Position numbers and translations under genes: made by a program
Shown here: one piece after another, positions 1 through 6,158 of the stretch
How the letters are laid out: each line of letters opens with the position of its first letter
Numbering within the stretch: position 1 is the first letter of the stretch
Assembly: GCF_000159955.1 (NCBI RefSeq)
Contig: NZ_GG695973.1
Span: 365,733-373,624, forward strand
DNA length: 7,892 nucleotides
Source of the DNA: Paenibacillus sp. oral taxon 786 str. D14
GTDB taxonomy: Bacteria > Bacillota > Bacilli > Paenibacillales > Paenibacillaceae
Direction: 5' to 3'
The notes under the pieces: generated by a model
What the model was told of the DNA's origin: nothing
The model's input: only the letters and a program-made list of their open reading frames with translations
Database searches by the model: none

Positions 1-384
1 GTCGAGGGTCCCGACGTCCGGACCCTGCGACCGAACCGCAATGGCATGATCCGCCTGCGCGGGCGTACCGACAAAGGTCGGCGCTGGCAACAGGAGATCG
101 ACTATGATCTGGCGGTCACACTCGTGCGCGAGCATATGGCCGTCGTCGTGAACCCCTTCACCATCCGGCGTTTGTACACGAACAAAGCGTTCCGCCATTA
201 TATTTTGACGCGGGATGATTACACCTGCTTCTTCTGCGGGGAGTACGGCGATACGATCGACCACCTGCTGCCAAGAGCCAAGGGCGGTCACACGACCCCG
301 GTAAACTGCGTCTGCGCCTGCAATCTCTGCAACCAGAGCAAAGCCGATCGGTGGCTGGACGAGTTCATGCAGGACGACGTATGA
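1..384 (+). CDS. HNH endonuclease family protein (5' end outside window)
   Basis: The reading frame is open from base 1 to a TGA at 382-384, so the gene is probably cut by the left edge; an internal ATG at 46 would give 112 residues but has no clear ribosome binding site. Numbered from that ATG, the C-terminal half shows the HNH zinc-finger nuclease pattern: a CFFC knuckle (C61, C64), the catalytic IDH (D72-H73) followed by LPRAKGG, an Asn at 87, and the second knuckle CNLCNQSK (C92, C95). Such folds bind one structural zinc and cut DNA with the His and a divalent metal. The N-terminal part is basic (RLRGRTDKGRRW) and is not a domain I recognise. These small stand-alone HNH proteins occur widely in Bacillota and phages, and the target here cannot be told from sequence. 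The family call is firm; the biological role is unknown. Confidence 0.85.
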   Translation, partial: VEGPDVRTLRPNRNGMIRLRGRTDKGRRWQQEIDYDLAVTLVREHMAVVVNPFTIRRLYTNKAFRHYILTRDDYTCFFCGEYGDTIDHLLPRAKGGHTTPVNCVCACNLCNQSKADRWLDEFMQDDV

Positions 385-534
385 TCAAAGTACACGTTTT
401 ATGTTCCATAGGGAAGAAGCGATAAGCTTATAAACCACCACATGTATCCGCAATCCGTACATTGAAGAGACCACGTTATGTGATTCTATATGAAAAACCG
501 AATACATTTGGGCGGCTTTGAGCGATTTTGGCTA

Positions 535-560
535 AATGTATATGAAATTTCATATACATT
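535..560. repeat. Perfect 26-bp AT-rich palindrome
   Basis: The 13-bp half-site AATGTATATGAAA (535-547) is followed directly by its exact reverse complement (548-560), with no spacer. It sits on the second copy of the 52-bp repeat. It could extrude as a cruciform, form a long AU-rich hairpin in RNA, or be a dimeric protein site; the sequence does not decide. A nearby overlapping inverted pair, ATACATTT (502-509) and AAATGTAT (534-541), offers an alternative hairpin. Confidence 0.8.
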
Positions 561-593
561 CGCGCCTACTGAAGGTGTTTGCCCAGAATCTAT

Positions 594-625
594 GCGAAAA
601 ACCGAATACAATTCGGTTTTTTCGC
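594..625. terminator. Bidirectional terminator-like hairpin between convergent genes
   Basis: GCGAAAAACCGAAT (594-607) and ATTCGGTTTTTTCGC (611-625) form a stem with a three-base ACA loop and one extra T in the right arm. The inner CCGAAT/ATTCGG stem is followed by six T on the plus strand, and by TTTTT on the minus strand because of the A run on the left. It could therefore end transcripts of the HNH gene from the left and helD from the right. It is built from the third copy of the 52-bp repeat. The GC core is short, so its strength is uncertain. Confidence 0.5.
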
Positions 626-738
626 TTTTTCCGGTAAATTATATATGAAAAATCGAACACATTTCCGGACGCGTGACTTTTGCGCTTCGCCGCCCAGGAA
701 GGTTTCCGAGTAAAGCCTGCCTGGTGTGCATGTTGCGC

Positions 739-773
739 CCTTCACCTGAACAAAAGGGATAATGCTGCAAAAG
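739..773. repeat. Direct repeat, copy 1 of 2
   Basis: This 35-bp segment contains TTCACCTGAACAAAAGGG and continues GATAATGCTGCAAAAG. It matches 836-870 at 33 of 35 positions, 97 bp away. Weaker similarity continues past the right end if a short gap is allowed. Read on the minus strand, both copies can encode FC(S/G)IIPFVQVK, but in different frames relative to any longer open frame, so I treat this as a noncoding repeat. Confidence 0.8.
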
Positions 774-835
774 ACCACCAAAGAGCTTGCTAATCCCACA
801 TCTCCACATCCAATCCGCATGCACTTTCTCGTCCG

Positions 836-870
836 CCTTCACCTGAACAAAAGGGATAATACCGCAAAAG
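836..870. repeat. Direct repeat, copy 2 of 2
   Basis: Second copy of the 739-773 element, differing only at two positions (861 and 863: A and C here, against G and T at 764 and 766). It lies 58 bp beyond the helD stop codon on the helD-downstream side, so any helD read-through transcript would contain both copies. Confidence 0.8.
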
Positions 871-876
871 GGGCAA

Positions 877-896
877 AGGGGACAGGACCTTCCCCT
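877..896 (-). terminator. Weak candidate helD terminator
   Basis: On the minus strand, AGGGGA and TCCCCT form a 6-bp stem around an 8-base loop, 31 bases after the helD stop codon. It is followed by TTGCCCCTTTT rather than a clean T run. It may be a weak terminator; the hairpin at 594-625 is the alternative helD end. Confidence 0.3.
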
Positions 897-927
897 ATAA
901 TCAGCCGCCAACTCACGCCCCGTACCC

Positions 928-3090
928 TTACGCCTCTAAGCTCGTCCTAACGGCATTGTCCGTCGAACCCTCGCCCGGGACGTAATCCGGCAGCTCCTTG
1001 CCGTGCAGCAGCCATAGCTCGTGCAGGGCGCGGGTGCAGCCGACGTACAGGAGCTTGGCGTCCTTGGGGCCGTAATGCTCCCGGTCAACATCAGTCACGA
1101 TCACCGCATCAAACTCCAGGCCCTTTGACAGGTACACCGGCAGCACCGAGATCCCACCGGCGTATTGCGTCAGCTCCCCGGTAATCAGGTTGACTTCCAG
1201 CCCACCTTGGATTAACGCGGCATGCAGCTCCTCTGCCTCCCGCATCGTTCGGGTTAATACGGCTACCGTACGGAACGAGCCGCCCAGCACCTTGTCCAAC
1301 GCCTTCCGAATTAACGGCAGCCACTGCTCACTATCCGCTTCTAACAGCCGCACTGGCTCCCCGCTGCGGAATACCGGGACCGCCAGCAATTCCGTATCTA
1401 CACCCCGTTCCAGGATATCGTTGGCGAATTGGATGATCTCCATCGTTGACCGGTAGCTGCGCGTTAATGCGAAATAAGCGGTCTCCTCCGGCCGGAACAA
1501 AACTTGCATTTCTTCCCAACTACGTACCCCTTTGTAGTAATGGATCCCTTGGGACAAATCTCCGAGAATCGTAAAGGAGTGCCCTTTGACAAAACGGTCC
1601 AACACATATACCTGAAACGGCGTAAAGTCCTGAGCCTCGTCGATCACGACGTGGTCGAAGGTCAGATTGCCGTCGATTTCGTGGATCAAAGTATATAAAT
1701 ACAAAAGGGCGGCCAAATCCTCTTCCTTGACGACGTTTTTCTTTAAGCGCGCCTGCGTCTCCTTCCAGATGCCCGGCGGTATCCGGTCGGAGACATCGGC
1801 CATTCCTTCCGTGCCGCCGCTTCTCCGGATGCCAAACAGCTCCCTGTAGAGGCTGAGCGGCGTCAGCTCCGGCCATTTTTTCGCATAGCTTTTTTCCCGT
1901 TGCTGGGCTTTTTTCTTTAGGTCCTTCAGGGCCGCCGCCGACGGCGCCTTCTTCAGTTCCATCTCGATCCAGCGATGGATCCGCGCCAGCACCCGTTCCT
2001 TGCGCCGTGCCACTGGAAAATGGCGGTATTCGCCTTCGAACCAGGCCAAGATCTCCTTACGCGGCAGCCGAGCGCCTTCCCAAGGCTCGAAATCGCCCTC
2101 AGGAACACAGGCCGACTCAAGCGTACTTACCGACGCATCGATGATCTCCTTAAACGCCATCGAGCCCTTGAAGCGTCCCGGCAGCTCTGTATCCTGCCAC
2201 GTTTCCGCCCCTGTCGCTCCGCCGTCAAACCAGCGGGACAACGCCTCCGATCCATCGCTTGGGACCTCGTCCAGTCCCAGCACCTTAGCCGCCCAATCAC
2301 TGAACGTGCTTTGCTGGATATCCCCGACCCCAAGCTCGGGCAGCACTTCGGATATATAGTCGATAAACATATGGTTGGGTGCAAAAATAACTAAACGTTC
2401 CGCCTTAATCTGTTCCTTATATTGATACAGCAAAAAAGCCAGCCGATGCAGCGCCACGGTCGTTTTCCCGCTGCCGGCTACGCCTTGGATAATCAGCGCC
2501 GTATTTTTCGCCGCCCGGATAATTCGGTCCTGCTCGGCCTGAATGGTCGAGACGATGTCACGCAGGCGGTTGTCCTTGTTCTCACCAAGCCGGTACACGA
2601 GGAACTCATCTGATACGGCCGGACCGTCGCTGTCGCGGTTATACGTATCCACGACCCGGTCCAGGATGCCTTTGCGGATCACGATGTTGCGCTTCAAGTA
2701 CACCAAGCCTTCGATCAAGCCTTCAGGCGCTTCATACGAAGCATCGTCCCCGCCGGTAAACGAGTAGAACAAACTAGCCACAGGCGCGCGCCAATCGATG
2801 ACAATGGGGTCTTTGCCATCCGGATCGCCCACCCCGACCTTGCCAATATAAAGCGGCTTTCTTCTTCCCCTGCGCTCCTCAAAATCCAGCCGGCCAAAAT
2901 ACGGCTCTTGAATCGACTGCTCCAGCTGCTTCCGCTGGGTTTCCCGATTCTCCTCGAGGAGCTGCTCGGTAAAGTCATGTCCGGTGTACACCGGAATCGA
3001 ACGCAGCCGTTGCAGCTGCCGATCGATCTCTTCCAAGGTGCGGTCCAGCCGCGCCTTCTCTTCTTGATAGGCACTTTGAAAATCATTCAT
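928..3090 (-). CDS. helD: HelD-type UvrD-like helicase, RNA polymerase recycling factor
   Basis: A 720-residue superfamily 1 ATPase of the HelD branch, which binds RNA polymerase and uses ATP-driven movement to free it from nucleic acid and stalled complexes. Motifs in order: N-terminal helical arm (about 3-60); the family signature EPYFGRLDF (62-70) and IDWRAPVASLFY (98-109); Walker A GVAGSGKTT (203-211); motif Ia region ERLVIFAPNH (231-240); Walker B VVIDEAQD (481-488); LGDLSQGIHYYKG (509-521); LTRSYRST (542-549); LSKGLEFDAVIVTD (654-667); LYVGCTRALHEL (681-692). All ATPase motifs look intact. The start is set by TAGGAGGT about 8 bases upstream of the ATG (SD at 3098-3105). From memory, the Bacillus subtilis protein is about 774 residues and has a longer N-terminal arm, so this one is shorter where the arm enters the RNA polymerase secondary channel. 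It has its own promoter and is transcribed alone. A HelD-like rifamycin-protection role (HelR) is possible but not indicated. Confidence 0.93.
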   Translation of the reverse strand: MNDFQSAYQEEKARLDRTLEEIDRQLQRLRSIPVYTGHDFTEQLLEENRETQRKQLEQSIQEPYFGRLDFEERRGRRKPLYIGKVGVGDPDGKDPIVIDWRAPVASLFYSFTGGDDASYEAPEGLIEGLVYLKRNIVIRKGILDRVVDTYNRDSDGPAVSDEFLVYRLGENKDNRLRDIVSTIQAEQDRIIRAAKNTALIIQGVAGSGKTTVALHRLAFLLYQYKEQIKAERLVIFAPNHMFIDYISEVLPELGVGDIQQSTFSDWAAKVLGLDEVPSDGSEALSRWFDGGATGAETWQDTELPGRFKGSMAFKEIIDASVSTLESACVPEGDFEPWEGARLPRKEILAWFEGEYRHFPVARRKERVLARIHRWIEMELKKAPSAAALKDLKKKAQQREKSYAKKWPELTPLSLYRELFGIRRSGGTEGMADVSDRIPPGIWKETQARLKKNVVKEEDLAALLYLYTLIHEIDGNLTFDHVVIDEAQDFTPFQVYVLDRFVKGHSFTILGDLSQGIHYYKGVRSWEEMQVLFRPEETAYFALTRSYRSTMEIIQFANDILERGVDTELLAVPVFRSGEPVRLLEADSEQWLPLIRKALDKVLGGSFRTVAVLTRTMREAEELHAALIQGGLEVNLITGELTQYAGGISVLPVYLSKGLEFDAVIVTDVDREHYGPKDAKLLYVGCTRALHELWLLHGKELPDYVPGEGSTDNAVRTSLEA

Positions 3091-3140
3091 TTCAGTTACC
3101 TCCTAAGGTTTTTGTGTACTCCAGACTCAAAAGGAGTTCC

Positions 3141-3149
3141 ATTATACCA
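3141..3149 (-). promoter_or_regulatory. Extended -10 promoter of helD
   Basis: On the minus strand TGG directly precedes a perfect TATAAT (3146-3141), the extended -10 form. No good -35 lies at 16-18 bp; a TTGACC is present but only 11 bp upstream of the -10. Transcription would start near 3134, leaving a leader of about 44 bases before the helD ATG, which includes the Shine-Dalgarno sequence. Confidence 0.65.
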
Positions 3150-3179
3150 CTACCTCAGGTCAAAAGGCGAATTTTCTCA

Positions 3180-3237
3180 AAAAAATAAGACGCTGGTAGA
3201 CTTGTCTAACAAGCCTAATCCCAGCGTCTTATTTTTT
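3180..3237. terminator. Strong bidirectional intrinsic terminator
   Basis: A 17-bp perfect stem joins 3180-3196 and 3221-3237 around a 24-base loop. The core AAGACGCTGG/CCAGCGTCTT is flanked by an A run on the left and a T run on the right, so it can work in both directions. On the minus strand it starts one base after the stop codon of the ydeI-like remnant, so it closes the hisS-aspS-tcdA operon and insulates it from the helD promoter just downstream. Confidence 0.9.
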
Positions 3238-3542
3238 CTATGCTTTATCCGACGGGCGCTTTAAGCCTGCCTTAAACTTCTCCACGGTTTGAGCAATCCG
3301 GCTCGCTCATGTGTCTGCACGTTTGGCATCCAAGATCCACTCGATATACGCCTTCTTATGCGAAGGGGCTAACCCGCTCAGCGCTGCCGCTAGATCTTCC
3401 GGCGTTTCCGGCGGCGGTGAGGGCTGCCGCTTCGCGTTTGTTCCGAGCTTAAGCCCAGCTGCTCCACCTACCCGGCCGGCGCATCCAGCACGAGCACGCG
3501 GTCGCTGTCCGCAGGTAACCGCAGCTTCTTGACGAGCTCCGG
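3238..3542 (-). pseudogene. Remnant of a YdeI/OmpD-associated family gene
   Basis: Two pieces of one old gene survive in different frames. Reading leftward from 3545, one frame gives NPELVKK and then LRLPADSDRVLVLDAPAG, followed by an in-frame TAG (3468-3470) where the family, as I remember it, has Tyr, and then VEQLG. A second frame gives PEDLAAALSG and LAPSHKKAYIEWILDAKR, the typical C-terminal YdeI helix motif, then an in-frame TGA (3307-3309, probably from CGA), then RIAQTVEKFKAGLKR and a final TAG at 3238-3240. Lesions visible: no start codon, two nonsense codons, a frame change, and a missing middle, because about 100 codons remain of what should be a larger protein. It follows tcdA with no gap and ends at the operon terminator, so it was once the last gene of the operon. 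YdeI-type proteins are loosely linked to peptide or bacteriocin protection. The family call is from recall of motifs. Confidence 0.7.
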
Positions 3543-3544
3543 AT

Positions 3545-4297
3545 TTACACACTAACGCCGCCGCGCTCTAGCAGTTCACGCACTGCTGCGCTGACCATAA
3601 TTAGGCCGACCACCGGCGGCACAAACGAGTTGCTGGCCGGCGGCTGCTTCGCCTTGCGGATTTTTGCGCCGGCTGGCGCGATTTTCTCCGTGACGTCCTT
3701 GCGCGGTCGTACCGGCGGTTCAGTCGAGAAAACGACCTTAACGCCCTTCTTGATCCCGTCCTCTCGCAGCTTCGTGCGAATCACACGAGCCATGGGGTCC
3801 ATATGGGTTTTCGAAATATCCGCAACCTGGAATTTCGTCGGGTCCATTTTGTTGGCAGCCCCCATGCTCGACAAGATCGGGATGCCCCGCTGCAAGCATT
3901 GCTTGATCAGGTGAATTTTGTACGTAATCGTATCCGAAGCGTCCAGTACATAATCGATATCGTACTTAAACAGCTCTTCGTAAGTTTCTTCCGTGTAGAA
4001 CATATTCAGCGCAATCGCTTCGCACTCCGGGTTAATGAGCTTGATCCGTTCGCGCATCAGATCGGCTTTCTTCTGTCCGATCGTCGTCGTCAGCGCATGA
4101 ATTTGCCGGTTAATGTTGGTGATATCGACAACATCCTTGTCGATCATGATAATCCGGCCGATTCCGGTTCTGGCCAGCCCTTCGACGGCCATCGCTCCTA
4201 CGCCGCCGACGCCAAGCACGGCAACCGTGCTTTTCTTGAGAATATCCAGACCCTCTGCCCCGATGGCGAGTTCTGTCCGCGAAAATTGATGAAGCAT
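3545..4297 (-). CDS. tcdA: tRNA threonylcarbamoyladenosine dehydratase (ThiF/E1-like)
   Basis: A 250-residue E1-like ATP-dependent enzyme of the TcdA/CsdL (YrvM) group, which activates t6A at position 37 of ANN-decoding tRNAs and closes it to the cyclic hydantoin form ct6A. The nucleotide-binding loop LGVGGVG is at 28-34, the ribose-binding acidic stretch MIDKDVVD at 51-58, the NINRQ motif with its ATP-contacting Arg at 61-65, and LDASDT at 118-123. The C-terminal PPASNSFVPPVVGLIMVSAA segment (219-238) is characteristic of the group. Length is as expected. The start is supported by CGGAGGT ending about 9-10 bases before the ATG. It is the third gene of the leftward operon, 37 bp after aspS, in the same order as Bacillus subtilis hisS-aspS-yrvM. 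In that genome rarA follows; here a gene remnant and then helD do. The enzyme would be co-expressed with both synthetases under the T-box. Confidence 0.93.
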   Translation of the reverse strand: MLHQFSRTELAIGAEGLDILKKSTVAVLGVGGVGAMAVEGLARTGIGRIIMIDKDVVDITNINRQIHALTTTIGQKKADLMRERIKLINPECEAIALNMFYTEETYEELFKYDIDYVLDASDTITYKIHLIKQCLQRGIPILSSMGAANKMDPTKFQVADISKTHMDPMARVIRTKLREDGIKKGVKVVFSTEPPVRPRKDVTEKIAPAGAKIRKAKQPPASNSFVPPVVGLIMVSAAVRELLERGGVSV

Positions 4298-4334
4298 GGT
4301 CAGTGTACCTCCGTTAGGTTGACATCTTAACCGA

Positions 4335-6113
4335 TTATTTCTTTACTTCTGCCAGTTTGGGAGCCAGCTTGATGTGCAGCTGATCCAGCTGCGATCCGTC
4401 GACTTCCGAAGGCGAGTTCATCAGTAAGTCCGTAGCGCTCGCTGTTTTTGGGAAGGCAATGGTCTCACGCAGGTTGGAACGGCCAGCCAGCAGCATGACC
4501 AGACGATCGAAGCCGAAGGCGATCCCGCCGTGTGGCGGCGTACCGTATTCGAACGCATCCATCAAATAGCCGAATTTATCTTGAGCTTCTTCCGGCGACA
4601 AGCCGATCGCCTTGAACATCTTCTCTTGTACGTCGCGTTTGTAAATCCGCATCGAACCGCCGCCAACTTCATAACCGTTCAGCACGAGATCGTACGCTTG
4701 CGCGAGGATTTTGCCCGGATCGGTGTCAAACAGCGGCAGATCCTCGTCGCGCGGACGGGTGAATGGATGGTGCTCAGCGACGTAGCGTTTTTGCTCTTCA
4801 TCCCAGCCAAGCAGCGGGAAGTCTACAACCCATGCAAATTTATACACGCTGTCGTCAATCAGACCAAGATCGCGGCCGATTTTCAGACGCAATGCGCCGA
4901 GGACGTCGGCAACAACCTTCTTGTTATCGGCGGAGAACAGCAGCAGGTCACCTTCTTCGGCGCCGGTGCGTTCCTTAATCGCTTCGATCTCCTGCTCCGT
5001 AAAGAACTTCACAATCGGACCGCGGAACTCGCCTTCCTTCACTTGAATCCAGGCCAGACCTTTGGCTCCGTAGCGGGCTGCATACGGTCCAAGATCGTCA
5101 ATGTCCTTACGGCTCCAAGTCCCGCAGCCTTTAGCGTTCAGTACTTTGACTTCCCCGCCCTTTTCAATGACAGAAGAAAATACCTTAACGCCGCTATTGG
5201 CCACAAGATCGCTGACGTTCACCAGTTCTAAACCGAAACGGAGGTCCGGTTTGTCCGAGCCGTACTTATCCATCGCGTCAGCATAGCTAATGCGTTGGAA
5301 TGGCGTAGGAATATCAATGCCTTTCGTTTCTTTGAACAGGCGTACGATCAACTTCTCCATCATCTCGAGCAGCTCGTCGCGCGATAGGAACGAAGTCTCG
5401 ATGTCGACCTGGGTAAACTCCGGCTGACGATCGGCACGCAGGTCCTCATCGCGGAAGCAGCGGGCGATTTGGTAGTAACGCTCGATGCCGCTGACCATCA
5501 GCAACTGCTTGTACAGCTGAGGCGATTGCGGCAGGGCAAAAAATTCTCCCGGATGCACGCGGCTTGGCACAAGGTAATCGCGTGCCCCTTCCGGCGAGCT
5601 CTTGGTCAAGATCGGAGTTTCCACCTCAATGAAGCCTTCTCCGTCAAGGAAATCGCGGAATACCTTCGCCGCCTTGGAGCGCAGCCACAACGTTTGCTGC
5701 ATTTCCGGACGGCGCAGGTCGAGGTAACGATATTTCAGACGCAGCGATTCATCCACTTCGATGCCGTCTTCAATGAAAAACGGCGGCGTTTTAGCTGCGT
5801 TCAACACTTCGATTTCGGTAATTTGCACTTCGATATCGCCGGTTGGCAGGTTCGGGTTGACCGTTTCAGGATCACGGGCTACCACTTTCCCGGTAACGGC
5901 CAGCACGTATTCGCTGCGCACGCGGTCGGCAATTTTCAGCGCTTCGCCGGAATAAGCCGGGTTAAAGACGATTTGCACAATGCCGCTGCGGTCGCGCAGA
6001 TCGATGAACAGGACACCCCCCAAGTCCCGGCGGGTTTGCACCCAGCCGTTTAATGTAACGGTTTCCCCGATGTTCGCGGTGCTCAGCGCGCCGCAATGAT
6101 GCGTTCGTTTCAT
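4335..6113 (-). CDS. aspS: Aspartyl-tRNA synthetase
   Basis: A 592-residue bacterial-type class II synthetase that charges tRNA-Asp with aspartate. Order of parts: N-terminal OB-fold anticodon-binding domain (about 1-105, with [19 protein letters not shown] at 23-41); catalytic core with the motif 1 region [20 protein letters not shown] (161-180), motif 2 [20 protein letters not shown] (213-232); a bacterial GAD insertion domain (about 290-410); motif 3 [16 protein letters not shown] (529-544). The C-terminal tail with [10 protein letters not shown] is typical. All catalytic motifs are intact and the length matches Bacillus AspRS. Residue 31 is Leu; from memory, His at this position marks non-discriminating enzymes that also charge tRNA-Asn, so this hints at a discriminating enzyme, but I would not rely on it. 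AAAAGGGGAG lies 5 bases before the ATG. The gene follows hisS by 45 bp and shares its T-box leader. Confidence 0.98.
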   Translation of the reverse strand: MKRTHHCGALSTANIGETVTLNGWVQTRRDLGGVLFIDLRDRSGIVQIVFNPAYSGEALKIADRVRSEYVLAVTGKVVARDPETVNPNLPTGDIEVQITEIEVLNAAKTPPFFIEDGIEVDESLRLKYRYLDLRRPEMQQTLWLRSKAAKVFRDFLDGEGFIEVETPILTKSSPEGARDYLVPSRVHPGEFFALPQSPQLYKQLLMVSGIERYYQIARCFRDEDLRADRQPEFTQVDIETSFLSRDELLEMMEKLIVRLFKETKGIDIPTPFQRISYADAMDKYGSDKPDLRFGLELVNVSDLVANSGVKVFSSVIEKGGEVKVLNAKGCGTWSRKDIDDLGPYAARYGAKGLAWIQVKEGEFRGPIVKFFTEQEIEAIKERTGAEEGDLLLFSADNKKVVADVLGALRLKIGRDLGLIDDSVYKFAWVVDFPLLGWDEEQKRYVAEHHPFTRPRDEDLPLFDTDPGKILAQAYDLVLNGYEVGGGSMRIYKRDVQEKMFKAIGLSPEEAQDKFGYLMDAFEYGTPPHGGIAFGFDRLVMLLAGRSNLRETIAFPKTASATDLLMNSPSEVDGSQLDQLHIKLAPKLAEVKK

Positions 6114-6158
6114 CGTAACTCCCCTTTTCTTCGCGTTTTGTTTTTGTAGTTGTTTAGG

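Larger units (their letters stand above)
487..664. repeat. Diverged tandem repeat array, about 52-bp period, four copies
   Basis: Four copies of a roughly 23-bp core start at 487, 539, 591 and 642, so the steps are 52, 52 and 51 bp. The core in copy 1 begins TATATGAAAAACCG and ends AATACATTT. Copy 3 changes TATATG to TATGCG, and copy 4 reads AATCGAACACATTT. Copy 2 keeps TATATGAAA and TACATT but its centre has become a palindrome. The 28-29 bp between cores are not independent: intervals 510-538 and 562-590 agree at about 13 of 29 aligned positions, and all end in a similar A-rich stretch before the next core. This points to a decayed 52-bp tandem unit rather than a repeat-spacer array. No protein-coding reading is evident. 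Function is unknown. Confidence 0.75.
385..927. other. Noncoding repeat-rich interval between convergent genes
   Basis: This 543-bp stretch separates the HNH gene (+) from helD (-), which converge on it. Open frames exist on both strands (for example 590-820 and 639-911 minus, 762-950 plus), but none has a ribosome binding site or a recognisable domain, and they overlap each other. The left part, to about 665, is clearly more AT-rich than the flanking genes; the right part is not. It contains the 52-bp-period repeat array, a perfect palindrome, a terminator-like hairpin and a two-copy direct repeat, all listed separately. Positions 385-486 hold nothing I can name, apart from a possible very degenerate repeat copy near 441-464. 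Confidence 0.7.

Noticed and set aside
8..27. GGGTC/GACCC inverted repeat near the left edge
   Set aside because: Short arms lying inside the open HNH reading frame; probably chance.
638..643. TATAAT on the minus strand as a promoter
   Set aside because: No -35 at an acceptable distance, no gene downstream on that strand, and the region is AT-rich enough for a chance match.
487..664. CRISPR-like array (23-bp repeats, 28-29 bp spacers)
   Set aside because: The repeats are poorly conserved, the intervals resemble one another, one unit is palindromic, and no cas genes or leader are present.
590..911. Short minus-strand open frames of 76 and 90 codons sharing FCxIIPFVQVK
   Set aside because: The shared peptide is explained by the DNA direct repeat; the frames overlap each other and lack ribosome binding sites.
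3311..3532. 73-codon open frame on the plus strand
   Set aside because: It is the complement of the ydeI-like remnant, has no ribosome binding site, and is compositionally a shadow.
3803..4330. 175-residue open frame on the plus strand
   Set aside because: Antisense to tcdA, which has full family motifs.
4530..5231. 233-residue open frame on the plus strand
   Set aside because: Lies wholly antisense inside aspS, has no ribosome binding site and no recognisable domain; it mirrors the codon bias of aspS.
5469..6053. 194-residue open frame on the plus strand
   Set aside because: Also antisense to the aspS coding region, with no start signal; a shadow of the real gene.
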